From the NCBI GenBank assembly GCA_021323865.1, contig JAJPKF010000018.1, positions 248,001 through 312,000 on the forward strand: a stretch of 64,000 nt of DNA, given 5' to 3'. The first letter of the stretch is position 1. Each line of letters begins with the position of its first letter. This document shows positions 15,513-26,124 of this stretch, piece by piece. The stretch is from Pseudomonadota bacterium (lineage in GTDB: Bacteria > Chloroflexota > UBA5177 > JAJPKF01). A program made the translations under genes and the position numbers. Below the pieces are notes generated by a model. It was not told the DNA's origin and did not search any database. It was given only the letters and a program-made list of their open reading frames with translations.

Positions 15513-18182
15513 TTGGCATGCAGCCCGGACCCGCGCCTCTTTTATCCGGCGCGAGCTATCTGCGCGACTCGCGGGCTCACGCTCGCGGTCCTTGTCCTGC
15601 TCTGGCTGCTTCCCGGAAGCGCGAGCGCATCCCGCCATCGCCCCGGCCCCGTGACGATTCGGGGCACCGTGACCGCCGTTGGGCACCATTCCTTTCAGTT
15701 CGTCTCCCCCTCCAAAGGCGGATACACGGCCCTGCTTTCGAAACTGACCAGCTACTGGGAGCACCACGTAGTGTTGAAGCACCGGCACATCACGGTGGGG
15801 ACGCACGTGGGCGTTCGAGGCTACCTGTCACACCGGAAGATGACGGCGATCCGGGTGACCGTCTACCCATCAAAGCGCTCGACCCCCAAGGAATCGACAC
15901 TGCGTGGGACGGTCGTCAAGACCGGGTCGCGATGGATCGACGTGATGCTGGGGAAGAAGCGGTACCACTTCGTTCTGGCCAGGGGTGCCAAGGTGATTTA
16001 TCGCCTGAACCCGGTTCGGCTCAAGCAGGCAAAGCCGCACGAGCGAGTGGATGTCCGTTGGTATCGCTCGGCCAAGACGTTGGTGGCGACGCACGTGCTC
16101 CTGCTGGTTATCCAGGTGCATCACCCTCGCTCGCATTTCGAGCACGGCCTTGTGATCCGGCGCATTCGAGGGGGTTTCGAGCTGGAGACGGTAGCCGGCG
16201 CACGGATGCGCGTCTCCTACCCAGGTCATGTATCGGTGGGAGAGATCGTCTCGGTCCGCGGCTATATGGCTGGCGGTCTCTTTCGGGCTCTGCGCGTGCG
16301 GGCCGTCAAGCACCTTAGTGTGCACACTGTCCTGGTTCGAGGGATTGCGGTGCGGGTCTCCGGGGGGTCGCTGGTGGTGCGCATCGGCTCAGCATTGACC
16401 ACATTTGTTCTGCTGTCCGGGACCCGGATCTCGAGCGGCTCCTTTCCGGTTTCGGCAAGGGCGCTGAAACCCGGGAAGTATGTGTCCGTGCGCTACTGGT
16501 TGCTGGGCCGGTCGAGGGTGGCGTCCTCGATACACATCTATGCCCACATTCCGGTTCCTCGGGCGACGGGAGCCGTCAAGGGAACCGTTCTGCGCATCCA
16601 TGGCGGCGTGTTGGTGGTTCGAGATGGAGCCAAGCAGGTCGCCGTCAGGCTGGTTGCCGCTGTGACCCGGGTACGACAGGGTTCCCATCGGGCAACGGTT
16701 CGCTCTCTCCGTCGCGGTCTGCTGGTATCCGTCCGGTACTACGGCTCGGCACATCGACTCACCGCGACCAGCATCCACATCTTTACCGGCGGTCATGCCC
16801 ACACCTTCACGGGCACTATTCTCAGGATCTCCGGTACCACCGTCTCGGTGCTGGATCGAGGCGTCCGCCGCACCGTGGTTCGGTCTCGATCAACGGTCGT
16901 CCGTATCGCGGGCCGGACAGTGGCGGCATCAAGCCTTCTTGTGGGAGACAAGGTACGTGTGGAGGCCACCAAGGCGAACGGTCGGTATATCGCGACGCGG
17001 ATCGACATTCTGCCGGCGAAGCAAACCAAGACCGGCGGCTCCGCCTCCTCATTTCGGGGCACGGTCGCAGTCGTCCATCGCGGTTACCTCATCCTTACCA
17101 TCGCGGGTGGGTCATCCCTGCGAATCGATCGAGGAAGCCGGAGCCGCCTCGTGGTTCGCGGGGTCTCGGTTCCCGAGAGCTGGCTGTTCGCGGGGCCGAC
17201 CGCTTCGGTTGCCGTAGCGCCACGTCATCGCTCCCCGCCCCTGGCGACGACCATCGATTTCCACCCCTCATCTCGGACCGTCAGCGGTGATGTGTTGGCC
17301 AAGCACCGGCGGACCATTGTGGTGTCCCAGCGCCGGGGCGATCGTCAGACCGTTGCGCTCGACGTGGCGCGCGTCACCGACGAAGGCCGCCGCGCCCATG
17401 AGTCGGCCATCCAGGTGGGGATCTACGTGCACGTGACTGGATTTCGGCTCGGCGGTGGGGCCGAAGCGGCGCTGACCGTGGCGGTGCTCCACCCGACGAT
17501 ACGCGTGAGCGGTGAGGTTGTGGCGGATCGCGGCTCTCGACTAACGATCAGTCGGACGAGCGGACAGATGGTGAGCTTGGCCTTTCCTCGGCACGTCGAC
17601 GCGCTCTCGACCAAGACCGGCCAGTGGTTTCCCGCCTGGCGAATTCCCTCCCGATCTCATCTCAGCGTTCGAGGGGTGCAGGAGGCGGGATGGGTTCGGG
17701 TTGGTTCGGCACGGTTGCTGCTTCGCTCCCGATTGGATCACGGTGTTGTCACTGCTCTTGGAGCGACCACCTTTCGCATGAGCGCCCTCGGCACCAGAAC
17801 CGTGGTGCACGCGGGGCGCCTGACCAAGATCACCGAGGGCCGCAACCCAGTTTCATTCGGGTCAATCGAGGTGGCGGATGCCGTTTCGGTACGCTCCTAT
17901 GCCGACGTACGTGGAGGGCTCCTGGCCCATAGCGTCGACATTCAGCGAAAGTCGACCACGCGCACCGGCTTTGTCTCCAACCTGAGCAACGACAGCTTCG
18001 ATCTTCTCCTTCGCGACGGGACTCGCCGGCACGTGAACATTCGGTCCTGGACGGTCCTCTTGCATAACGGAAGCCAGATTGCGATGTCCAACCTCGCCGA
18101 CGGCGACAAGGTCAAGGTTTCGGGGCACCTGCGGCCCGACGGGCAGGTGGACGCTACCAAGATCGATTTGGAAGCCGCCTAG
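15513..18182 (+). CDS. Large secreted protein made of about eleven DUF5666-like repeats
   Basis: This 889-residue protein has an N-terminal signal sequence (hydrophobic core about 21-34, ending GSASAS). The rest is a chain of roughly 75-80-residue units, each starting with a short beta motif such as IRGTVTAVG, LRGTVVKTG, VKGTVLRIHG, FTGTILRISG, FRGTVAVVHR, VSGDVLAKH, VSGEVVAD and RTGFVSNLS, and ending with a glycine followed by a V-x-V pattern (GDKVRVEA, GDKVKVSGHL). This is the DUF5666 pattern, predicted to be an OB-like beta barrel. I count about eleven. There are no catalytic motifs, and cysteine is essentially absent. The TTG start has GCGGAG seven bases upstream; a longer frame would overlap hyuA. 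A structural or surface role is inferred. Confidence 0.7.
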   Translation: MACSPDPRLFYPARAICATRGLTLAVLVLLWLLPGSASASRHRPGPVTIRGTVTAVGHHSFQFVSPSKGGYTALLSKLTSYWEHHVVLKHRHITVGTHVGVRGYLSHRKMTAIRVTVYPSKRSTPKESTLRGTVVKTGSRWIDVMLGKKRYHFVLARGAKVIYRLNPVRLKQAKPHERVDVRWYRSAKTLVATHVLLLVIQVHHPRSHFEHGLVIRRIRGGFELETVAGARMRVSYPGHVSVGEIVSVRGYMAGGLFRALRVRAVKHLSVHTVLVRGIAVRVSGGSLVVRIGSALTTFVLLSGTRISSGSFPVSARALKPGKYVSVRYWLLGRSRVASSIHIYAHIPVPRATGAVKGTVLRIHGGVLVVRDGAKQVAVRLVAAVTRVRQGSHRATVRSLRRGLLVSVRYYGSAHRLTATSIHIFTGGHAHTFTGTILRISGTTVSVLDRGVRRTVVRSRSTVVRIAGRTVAASSLLVGDKVRVEATKANGRYIATRIDILPAKQTKTGGSASSFRGTVAVVHRGYLILTIAGGSSLRIDRGSRSRLVVRGVSVPESWLFAGPTASVAVAPRHRSPPLATTIDFHPSSRTVSGDVLAKHRRTIVVSQRRGDRQTVALDVARVTDEGRRAHESAIQVGIYVHVTGFRLGGGAEAALTVAVLHPTIRVSGEVVADRGSRLTISRTSGQMVSLAFPRHVDALSTKTGQWFPAWRIPSRSHLSVRGVQEAGWVRVGSARLLLRSRLDHGVVTALGATTFRMSALGTRTVVHAGRLTKITEGRNPVSFGSIEVADAVSVRSYADVRGGLLAHSVDIQRKSTTRTGFVSNLSNDSFDLLLRDGTRRHVNIRSWTVLLHNGSQIAMSNLADGDKVKVSGHLRPDGQVDATKIDLEAA

Positions 18183-18207
18183 CCGAGCGCCGGGTTCGAC
18201 GCTTTAG

Positions 18208-18232
18208 GCGGCGATGCCGCGGTGGGGTTTTT
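18208..18232 (+). terminator. Weak terminator-like hairpin after the repeat protein
   Basis: GCGGC (18208-18212) pairs with GCCGC (18216-18220) across a three-base loop, with a G-rich spacer and then five T residues. The stem is short and the T-run is offset, so it may be inefficient. Confidence 0.35.
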
Positions 18233-18281
18233 CCCAATGGCACGTGGGCTCCTGAGCGTCGATCGCAATGCACATTCGGAA

Positions 18282-18308
18282 TTAGCACTCTACGAGCGAG
18301 AGTGCTAA
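18282..18308 (+). promoter_or_regulatory. CIRCE operator (HrcA binding site) of groES-groEL
   Basis: A perfect TTAGCACTC (18282-18290), nine-base spacer and GAGTGCTAA (18300-18308) match the CIRCE consensus exactly. HrcA binds CIRCE and represses chaperone genes until heat or unfolded protein titrates GroEL away. It lies 42 bp before the groES start. Confidence 0.97.
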
Positions 18309-18349
18309 CATGGTCTTGGAACTTGATCTTTCACAGAGGAGGATAGACG

Positions 18350-18658
18350 TTGACGCAGACGCTGACCAAAGTCAATATCCAGCCGTTGGGCAGCCGGGTG
18401 GTGGTCCAGCCCTCGGAGCAGGAGGAGGCCACGGCGACGGGCATCTTCATCGCCCAGACCTCCAAGGAGAAGCCGCAGAAGGGCACCATTCTCGCCTGTG
18501 GTCCAGGAGAGTGGGAGGACGGACAGCGCTCTCCCATGGACGTGAAGGAGGGTGACACCGTCATCTTCGCCAAGTATGCCGGTACCGAGTTCAAGCACCA
18601 AGGCGAGGACTATCTGATCCTGAGTCAGAAGGACATCCTGGCCAAGCTCAACGACTGA
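18350..18658 (+). CDS. groS: Co-chaperonin GroES
   Basis: GroES caps the GroEL folding chamber as a heptamer. The 102-residue protein shows the usual pattern: [25 protein letters not shown] (its [10 protein letters not shown] start and the mobile loop around TATGIFI), [28 protein letters not shown] and [11 protein letters not shown]. The first ATG in the region is in another frame. The correct start is TTG 18350, which has AGAGGAGGA six bases upstream. The gene is controlled by CIRCE and co-transcribed with groEL, 28 bp downstream. Confidence 0.96.
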   Translation: MTQTLTKVNIQPLGSRVVVQPSEQEEATATGIFIAQTSKEKPQKGTILACGPGEWEDGQRSPMDVKEGDTVIFAKYAGTEFKHQGEDYLILSQKDILAKLND

Positions 18659-18686
18659 TTGGAATTCACGAGGAGGATTCGCATAG

Positions 18687-20300
<1,614 letters not shown>

Positions 20301-20322
20301 ACCGAGACATCGCTACGTGACG

Positions 20323-20352
20323 AGAGCCCGGAGTGAGAACTCCGGGCTCTTT
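20323..20352 (+). terminator. Terminator hairpin after groEL
   Basis: A 12-bp perfect stem (AGAGCCCGGAGT with ACTCCGGGCTCT) closes a GAGA loop, with TT following. The T-run is short, but the stem is strong and correctly placed between groEL and the convergent pckA. Confidence 0.75.
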
Positions 20353-20429
20353 CCGTATCTAGGCGGCTTTTGCTGTTCAGCCCATGGGCCGGTTCCGGAC
20401 TCGGAGCCGATGAGACGCGGGCGTTGAAC

Positions 20430-22025
20430 TCAGTCGACGTGCGGTCCGGCCGCGACGACACCGGCCGGAACGACATCCTCGAACTGACGGAAGTTCTCCC
20501 GAAAGAGTCTGGCCAACGTGTCAGCTTGGCGGTCGTACGCGGCCGCATCGGGCCATGTCGCCCGCTGATCGAGAACGGCATCGGGGACACCCGCAACATG
20601 CTCGGGGATCTCCAGGCCCGACCGTGAACCCAACCGGTACGTGGTCCCCGCGAGGGAGCCGCCGAGGGCGGCGTTTACCATCGCGCGCGTCAGATCGATG
20701 TCGATCCGGTGACCGGAGCCATACGGACCGCCGGTCCAACCCGTGTTGATCAACCAGACGGTCGAGCCGTGCTTCTTCAAGCGCTCGACGAGCATCTGGG
20801 CATACGTCTGCGGAGGCAGGGTCAGAAATGGAGACCCGAAGCAGGTGCTGAAGTTCGGCTGGGGCTCGGAGACTCCGCGCTCGGTGCCTGCCACCTTAGC
20901 CGTGTAGCCGGACAGGAAGTAGTATGCCGCCTGGTCATGACTGAGCCGCGCGATCGGCGGAAGGACTCCGAAGGCGTCCGCGGTCAGAAAGATGACATTC
21001 TCCGGATGTCCCGCACAGCCGCCCACGTCGACGTTGGGAAGGAAGTCGATTGGGTAGGCGGCTCTGGTGTTCTCGGTCAGCTCTTGACTATCGAGGTCGA
21101 GCATCCGGGTTTCGGGGTCGATGAGCACATTTTCCAGCACGGTTCCGAACCGGTGCACGGCATGGAAGATCTCGGGCTCGGCCTTCGCCGAGATCCGGAT
21201 GGTCTTGGCGTACGATCCGCCTTCGAAGTTGAAGATGCCGTCGTCGCTCCAGCCGTGCTCGTCGTCGCCGATGAGCACGCGGTGCTGCACCGTCGACAGC
21301 GATGTCTTGCCGGTTCCCGACAGGCCGAAGAAGAGGGCGACGTTGCCTCCCTCCGGTGATCGGTTTGCTGAGCAATGCATGGAGAGCACGCCCCGCAGCG
21401 GGAGAAGGTAGTTCAGAACCGAAAAGATGGATTTCTTGATTTCGCCTGCGTAGCTCGTGCCTCCGATGAGGATCAATCGCTCGGCAAAGTTGAGGACGAT
21501 GAAGGTGCCGGTGCGCAGGCCGAACCGCTCGGGCTCCGCTTGGAAGGAAGGCGCCGCCATCACGGTGAACTGAGGGGAATCAGTGGGCCCGCCCAGCGCC
21601 GGCCGGATGAACATGTTCCTGGAGAACAGGCTGTGGTACGGCAGCTCGCTGATGACTCGGATGGGCATACGGAAGCGTCGGTCGGCTCCGGCGTACAGGT
21701 CTTGAACGAAGATGTCCTTACCGTCCAGGTACTGGCCCACCTGGTGCCGCAGGGCTTGAAAGTGCTCGTCGGAGATGGGCTGATTGACGGGGCCCCACCA
21801 GATATGGTCCTGGTTCTCCCGCTCCTGGACGACGAACTTGTCCTTGGGTGACCGACCGGTGTAGGGCGCGGTCTTCACGACCAGCGGACCGCCCTGGGCG
21901 ATCAGCGCCTCGTGTCGCTGGACGGCCGCCTCATAGAGGGCCGGCACGGGCAGATTCCAATAGGCGTTCGCCGGGTTGTCGATGCCGTACTGCTCGAGTC
22001 CAGTTCGCGTCGGTGTTTGAACCAC
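20430..22025 (-). CDS. pckA: Phosphoenolpyruvate carboxykinase (ATP)
   Basis: PckA converts oxaloacetate and ATP to phosphoenolpyruvate, CO2 and ADP, the entry step of gluconeogenesis. The 531-residue length is normal for the ATP form. The P-loop GLSGTGKTSLS is at 234-244. Others are YTGRSPKDKFVV, the GGTSYAGEIKKSIF region, the DDEHGWSDDGIFNFEGGSYAK metal/ATP site (seen as its DDEHGW and FEGG elements) and TGWTGGPYGSGHRI near the end. GTG 22025 has GGTGAGG just upstream. The gene follows isocitrate dehydrogenase by 90 bp on the same strand, suggesting joint expression for growth on acids and amino acids. Confidence 0.97.
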   Translation of the reverse strand: MVQTPTRTGLEQYGIDNPANAYWNLPVPALYEAAVQRHEALIAQGGPLVVKTAPYTGRSPKDKFVVQERENQDHIWWGPVNQPISDEHFQALRHQVGQYLDGKDIFVQDLYAGADRRFRMPIRVISELPYHSLFSRNMFIRPALGGPTDSPQFTVMAAPSFQAEPERFGLRTGTFIVLNFAERLILIGGTSYAGEIKKSIFSVLNYLLPLRGVLSMHCSANRSPEGGNVALFFGLSGTGKTSLSTVQHRVLIGDDEHGWSDDGIFNFEGGSYAKTIRISAKAEPEIFHAVHRFGTVLENVLIDPETRMLDLDSQELTENTRAAYPIDFLPNVDVGGCAGHPENVIFLTADAFGVLPPIARLSHDQAAYYFLSGYTAKVAGTERGVSEPQPNFSTCFGSPFLTLPPQTYAQMLVERLKKHGSTVWLINTGWTGGPYGSGHRIDIDLTRAMVNAALGGSLAGTTYRLGSRSGLEIPEHVAGVPDAVLDQRATWPDAAAYDRQADTLARLFRENFRQFEDVVPAGVVAAGPHVD

Positions 22026-22052
22026 GGGACCTCACCAATGTTGAACTTTACG

Positions 22053-22085
22053 AGCCGCCGTCCGAACGGCCCTTGCCATGAGGGC
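22053..22085 (-). other. Hairpins between isocitrate dehydrogenase and pckA
   Basis: In the 90-bp gap, GCCCT (22069-22073) and AGGGC (22081-22085) form a small stem-loop on the minus-strand transcript, next to a GCCGT/ACGGC inverted pair. There is no T-run. They may adjust expression between the two genes, or mean nothing. Confidence 0.25.
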
Positions 22086-22114
22086 AGGCTCCTCAGCCGG
22101 CTCTGGTGTTGCCG

Positions 22115-23221
22115 TCAGTCGGCCACGGCAACGTTGTCCTCCATGTGACAGATGATGGCGTCGGCCATCTCGCGGGTGCCGACGCCGCCGGTTCGATCCG
22201 GTTTGAGATCATATGTGACGTTCCTGCCCTCCGAAATGACGGCGGCAATGGCAGATTCCATGCGATCGGCAGCGTCACGTTCGCCGAGGTGTCGCAGCAT
22301 CAGGACGCCCGAAAGCATGGTCGCCGTGGGGTTGACCTTGTTCTGGCCGGTGTACTTGGGTGCACTGCCATGAGCCGGCTCAAACAGTGCCCCGCTGTCC
22401 CCCAGATTCGCTCCTGGTGCAACTCCCAGGCCACCGACCAGCCCGGCACACAGATCGGAGAGAACATCGCCGTAGAGGTTGGGCATGACGAGCACGTCGT
22501 ACTCTTCGGGCTTCTGAACCAGCTGCATGGCCATGTTGTCGACCAGCACCTCCTGAAGCGCGATGTCGGGATGCCCCGCCGCCACTTCCCGGGCAACCTC
22601 CAAAAACAGGCCATCGGTGAACTTCATGATGTTGGCCTTCGTCACAACGGCCACCTTCCGCCGGTCGTTGCGTTCGGCGTAGGCGAAGGCGAATTCAACG
22701 ATCCGTCGGGTTCCGGTGATGGAGATGGGTTTGATGCTCAGGCCGGAATCCGGGCGAATCGCGACTCCGGACGCAGTCTCGATCTCGCCCAGTATCTTGG
22801 CCGTTTCGGGTTTCCCTTGCTGGAACTCGATCCCGGCATAGACGTCCTCGGTGTTCTCTCGAACCACGACCAGGTCCACGCCCGGATAGCGGGAACGGAC
22901 GCCCTCGTAGTACTTGGCCGGTCGCAGGTTGACATAGAGGTCGAGGGCCTTGCGCAGGGCAACGTTAACGCTGCGGAATCCGGTCCCAATGGGTGTCGTG
23001 ATAGGCCCCTTGATGGCGACTCGGTTGCGTCGAATCGATTCGATGACCCGGTCAGGAAGCGGCGTCCCTTCCCCCGCGATCGTGTTCTCGCCGGCATTTT
23101 GGACGTCCCACTGAAAACGGACACCCGTCGCTTCGAGCACGGAAACGGTGGCTTCGAGGATCTCTGGGCCGGTCCCATCACCGGGGATCAGGGTGACCGG
23201 ATAACCGTGCTCAGCCGGCAT
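22115..23221 (-). CDS. Isocitrate dehydrogenase, NAD-type (isocitrate/isopropylmalate family)
   Basis: The 368-residue protein is a beta-decarboxylating dehydrogenase. It has LIPGDGTGPEI at the N-terminus, the substrate segment RENTEDVYAGIE at 121-132, and NLYGDVLSDLCAGLVGGLG with FEPAHGSAPKYTGQNKVNP. RENTEDVYAGIE and the GLGVAPGANLG stretch resemble NAD-dependent isocitrate dehydrogenases more than isopropylmalate dehydrogenases. It would make 2-oxoglutarate in the TCA cycle. Homoisocitrate or isopropylmalate activity cannot be excluded by eye. Its ATG shares one base with the TGA of the upstream acyl-CoA dehydrogenase, so the two are translationally coupled. Confidence 0.85.
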   Translation of the reverse strand: MPAEHGYPVTLIPGDGTGPEILEATVSVLEATGVRFQWDVQNAGENTIAGEGTPLPDRVIESIRRNRVAIKGPITTPIGTGFRSVNVALRKALDLYVNLRPAKYYEGVRSRYPGVDLVVVRENTEDVYAGIEFQQGKPETAKILGEIETASGVAIRPDSGLSIKPISITGTRRIVEFAFAYAERNDRRKVAVVTKANIMKFTDGLFLEVAREVAAGHPDIALQEVLVDNMAMQLVQKPEEYDVLVMPNLYGDVLSDLCAGLVGGLGVAPGANLGDSGALFEPAHGSAPKYTGQNKVNPTATMLSGVLMLRHLGERDAADRMESAIAAVISEGRNVTYDLKPDRTGGVGTREMADAIICHMEDNVAVAD

Positions 23222-24459
23222 CAGCCCACCCCCACGAGGTCGCGCTCCGACTCCATGGGTTTCTGACCCTCCCAGGGAGGAAGGGTACAGCGGGGCGACC
23301 TGTCCGTTCGGTAGCCCAAAGCGTACTCTCCCTGAATGACCGTGTGGATCTCACGCGTTCCTTCGTAGATAACTGGGGCGCGGGCATTGCGCATCAGGCG
23401 GAAGACGGGATACTCGTCCGAATATCCGTAGGCGCCGAAGACCTCCACGGCATCGCTTGCGGCTTCAAAAGCGGCATCACAGGCGAACCACTTGGCGAGA
23501 GAGACGGCGCGGTTGGAGGGGCGGCCGAGGTTCTTCAGATAGCCGGCCTGGAGGCACAGAAGCCGGCTGGCCTCGTAGCGCTGATACATCTTGGCGATCA
23601 TCTGTTGAACGAGCTGGAAACGGCCGATGGGCTTCCCGAACGCCTCGCGCTCCTTGGCGTAGGCAACGCTGGCGTCATACGCGGCGCGAATGGTGCCGCA
23701 TGCCCCAGAGGCCACCGTGTAGCGGCCGTTTTCCAGGCTGCTCATGGCGATGGTGAATCCCTCACCCTCCTCCCCGAGCCGGTTCCCGGCCGGCACGGGG
23801 ACGTCGCTCATGCTGATGCTGCCGGTGTCCCCTGCGAAGATTCCGGCTTTTCGGGCAATGGGGAAGGTGCGGAAACCGTCTCCCGCTTCGCTTCGGTCGA
23901 CCACGAACGCGCTGATTCCTCGGTGCCCACCGGACGGATCAGTTTTGGCGAATATCAGAAACCGGTCCGCGTAGTCGGCGTAGGAGACCCAGGTCTTCTC
24001 GCCGTTGAGAATGTAGCGATCCCCATCCCGACGCGCTGTTGCCCGCATGCCCGCAACATCCGAACCGGCGTTGGGCTCGGTGAGTCCAAAGGCGCCAAAC
24101 CGCTCACCCGCGGCCAAAGGACTGAGAAGACACCGCCGCTGCTCCTCGGTGCCCCAGATGAAGATGCCCATGGCGCAGAGACCGATATGTACCGAGAGGA
24201 TGGTGCGCAGCGACGTGTCCACATATTCCAGCTCCTCGGAGGCCAGTCCGAGGCTGATGTAGTCCATGCCGCTGCCGCCGTAACGCTCGGGGAAGCAAAT
24301 GCCGGTCAGACCCACAGCGGCCAGCTTGGCGAAGGTGTCCGGCTGATACGCGTGCTGGGCGTCCCAGTCCTGGATGTATGGAGCGAACTCCCGATCCATG
24401 TACTCCCGGATGGTCTGCACCAGCAGCATCTGGTCCGGAGTGGGCTCGAGGTCGATCAA
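23221..24459 (-). CDS. Acyl-CoA dehydrogenase family protein
   Basis: The 412-residue flavoprotein oxidises an acyl-CoA to the enoyl-CoA. Family marks are PERYGGSGMDYISLGLASEE, AFGLTEPNAGSDV (FAD/substrate loop), NGEKTWVSYADYAD, and the REAFGKPIGRFQLVQQ region. Near the C-terminus, VFGAYGYSDEYPVFRLMRNAR and VIYEGTREIH hold the likely catalytic glutamate position used by glutaryl-CoA-type enzymes. The EELEYVDTSLR element is also of that type. The frame runs upstream to 24588, but those residues do not look native. TTG 24459, preceded by GGAAG, fits the family's N-terminus. It heads the pair with isocitrate dehydrogenase. The substrate is not deducible. Confidence 0.88.
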   Translation of the reverse strand: MIDLEPTPDQMLLVQTIREYMDREFAPYIQDWDAQHAYQPDTFAKLAAVGLTGICFPERYGGSGMDYISLGLASEELEYVDTSLRTILSVHIGLCAMGIFIWGTEEQRRCLLSPLAAGERFGAFGLTEPNAGSDVAGMRATARRDGDRYILNGEKTWVSYADYADRFLIFAKTDPSGGHRGISAFVVDRSEAGDGFRTFPIARKAGIFAGDTGSISMSDVPVPAGNRLGEEGEGFTIAMSSLENGRYTVASGACGTIRAAYDASVAYAKEREAFGKPIGRFQLVQQMIAKMYQRYEASRLLCLQAGYLKNLGRPSNRAVSLAKWFACDAAFEAASDAVEVFGAYGYSDEYPVFRLMRNARAPVIYEGTREIHTVIQGEYALGYRTDRSPRCTLPPWEGQKPMESERDLVGVG

Positions 24460-24679
24460 ACCTCGCTTCCCAGACGGACCACCACATCCGGCATTATCAT
24501 GGGCAATTCTACCAGCGGGCCTTCTGTTAGGCCGGGATATAGAATCGCGAGAAGGCACCAGAAGACCGCTCTGTACCGGCGGTCTCACCAGGGCATGGGC
24601 GCCTCGAAATGCCGTGGCTTACGCGGGTCCGGCGGGCGGCTCCGCGTACGGCAGCAATCTTCTACCCGGGAGAAAGCCC

Positions 24680-25549
24680 ATGTCCTTACCGGTCAGCACG
24701 TTCTCCATCGCCGGCTGCGATCCCGATTCCGGCGACGTGGGTGTGGCCGTTGCGTCCAAATTTCTGGCCGTAGGGGCAGTCGTTCCCTGGGCCGAGGCGG
24801 GGGTAGGTGCGGTCGCCACGCAGTCCTACGCCAACACCAGCTATGGTCCGGACGGTCTTCACCTTCTGGCCCGCGGCCTCAGCCCGGACGATGTGGTGCG
24901 GCAGCTCACGGTTCCCGACAAAGCCCGCGACCAGCGACAGCTTGGCATCGTTGCAGCGGACGGTCGGTCGGCCACATTCACGGGAGAGGCATGCGTACCC
25001 TGGGCCGGCGGACTCGTGGGCGAATGCTACGCCATCCAGGGCAACATACTTGTGGGGCCCGAGGTCGCGGAGCGGATGAGGGAGAGCTTTACCTCTTCGA
25101 CCGGCCCCCTCGGCGATCGACTGCTGCGGGCCTTGGGGGCCGGGGATGCGGCCGGCGGCGACAGCAGGGGCCGTCAGTCGGCAGCACTGTTGGTGGTGCG
25201 ACAGAAGGGGGGATACGGGGGCTTCAACGACCGGTACATCGACCTGCGGGTCGACGATCACCGCCACCCGATTGAAGAGCTTGGCCGGCTGCGGCAGCAG
25301 CACCGGCTGTACTTCGATCCAGTCCGCGAGGAGGACGCCACGCCGCTCACCCCCTCCCTGATCGAGGAGGTCACGCGGATTCTCGAGAAGTCGGGCGACC
25401 TGGAAGCGGTTGGAAATCGGGACTACGACACGGCGACGAAAGATCGCCTCCGTGGGCTCTTCAGTCGGGAGAATCTCGAGGAGCGCTGGCGCGACGACGC
25501 CACCATCGATCGAGTCGCGCTGGATTACCTGCGAGACCGGTACCGGTAG
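24680..25549 (+). CDS. DUF1028 (Ntn-hydrolase-like) protein
   Basis: The 289-residue protein has the DUF1028 layout: FSIAGCDPDSGDVGVAVASK at the N-terminus, VPWAEAGVGAVATQSYAN, and GGLVGECYAIQGNIL, followed by RQSAALLVVRQ and DRYIDLRVDDH. The family resembles Ntn hydrolases and peptidases of gamma-glutamyl-transferase type, but its substrate is not established. A C-terminal helical extension (about 220-289) is also common. ATG 24680 has GGGAGA upstream. A TATAGAAT sequence at 24538-24545 is a possible -10. It is divergent from the acyl-CoA dehydrogenase. Confidence 0.85.
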   Translation: MSLPVSTFSIAGCDPDSGDVGVAVASKFLAVGAVVPWAEAGVGAVATQSYANTSYGPDGLHLLARGLSPDDVVRQLTVPDKARDQRQLGIVAADGRSATFTGEACVPWAGGLVGECYAIQGNILVGPEVAERMRESFTSSTGPLGDRLLRALGAGDAAGGDSRGRQSAALLVVRQKGGYGGFNDRYIDLRVDDHRHPIEELGRLRQQHRLYFDPVREEDATPLTPSLIEEVTRILEKSGDLEAVGNRDYDTATKDRLRGLFSRENLEERWRDDATIDRVALDYLRDRYR

Positions 25550-25604
25550 CCGGCCCCTCCATAATGCAGGGGACCGCCAGAACGCAGCGCGAGAGAAGAA
25601 ACGA

Positions 25605-25628
25605 GGGGCGGCATGGGCTCGCCCCCCT
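25605..25628. terminator. Bidirectional hairpin between DUF1028 and HU genes
   Basis: GGGGCG (25605-25610) pairs with CGCCCC (25620-25625) across a nine-base loop, between convergent genes. On the plus strand CCTTT follows; on the minus strand a TCGTTTCTTCTC tract follows. Confidence 0.5.
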
Positions 25629-25642
25629 TTGGGCTGACGGCC

Positions 25643-25930
25643 CTAGCGGCCCTGGACTGACTCTCTCAAACGGGATCCCGCTGTAAAGCCGGGTCGCTTG
25701 CCCGCCTGAATCGAGATCGGGGCGCCGGTTCGGGGATTGCGTCCCGTCCGGGCTTTGGTTTCGCTCACTCGGAAGGTGCCAAAGCCCGTTAGCCGGACCT
25801 CGTCGCCCCGGCCCAGTGCGCCGGAGATAGCGTTCAGGGTCGCTTCGAGCGCCCGATTCGCCTGTGATTTGTTCAGTCCCGTCTCTTGAGCAACGCTGTT
25901 GGCCAAGTCCTGCTTGCCGAGTACTCCCAT
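25643..25930 (-). CDS. HU-family DNA-binding protein
   Basis: This 95-residue histone-like protein bends and compacts DNA as a dimer. It has KQDLANSVAQETGLNKSQAN, ALGRGDEVRLTGFGTFRV, the arm region ARTGRNPRTGAPISI and the terminal KRPGFTAGSRLRESV. The frame extends upstream, but ATG 25930 with GGGAGAG ahead gives the standard N-terminus. It is divergent from the glycine cleavage operon and convergent with the DUF1028 gene. Confidence 0.95.
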   Translation of the reverse strand: MGVLGKQDLANSVAQETGLNKSQANRALEATLNAISGALGRGDEVRLTGFGTFRVSETKARTGRNPRTGAPISIQAGKRPGFTAGSRLRESVQGR

Positions 25931-26124
25931 CCGTGCTCTCCCTCGATTTGGTGATTCGGTCGCCGCCAACAGTATACACGAGAGAATCGGCCCTGGATGG
26001 CCCAAATCCCGTGCATTTCCGCCAAATAACAGATGTCAGGGTGCTGTCGGAGGTTCACTGGGGACAGCGGGAGGGTTGACCAGAGGGCGTCTTGCTCCTA
26101 GTCGTCCCCTGTGTAGGCTGATTT

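Noticed and set aside
23344-25275. 643-residue plus-strand frame
   Set aside because: Mostly antisense to the acyl-CoA dehydrogenase, then out of frame with DUF1028. No recognisable domain.
25931-26124. Glycine riboswitch before gcvT
   Set aside because: I looked for the conserved GGAGAG/GGAG-type glycine aptamer core in the leader and did not find it.
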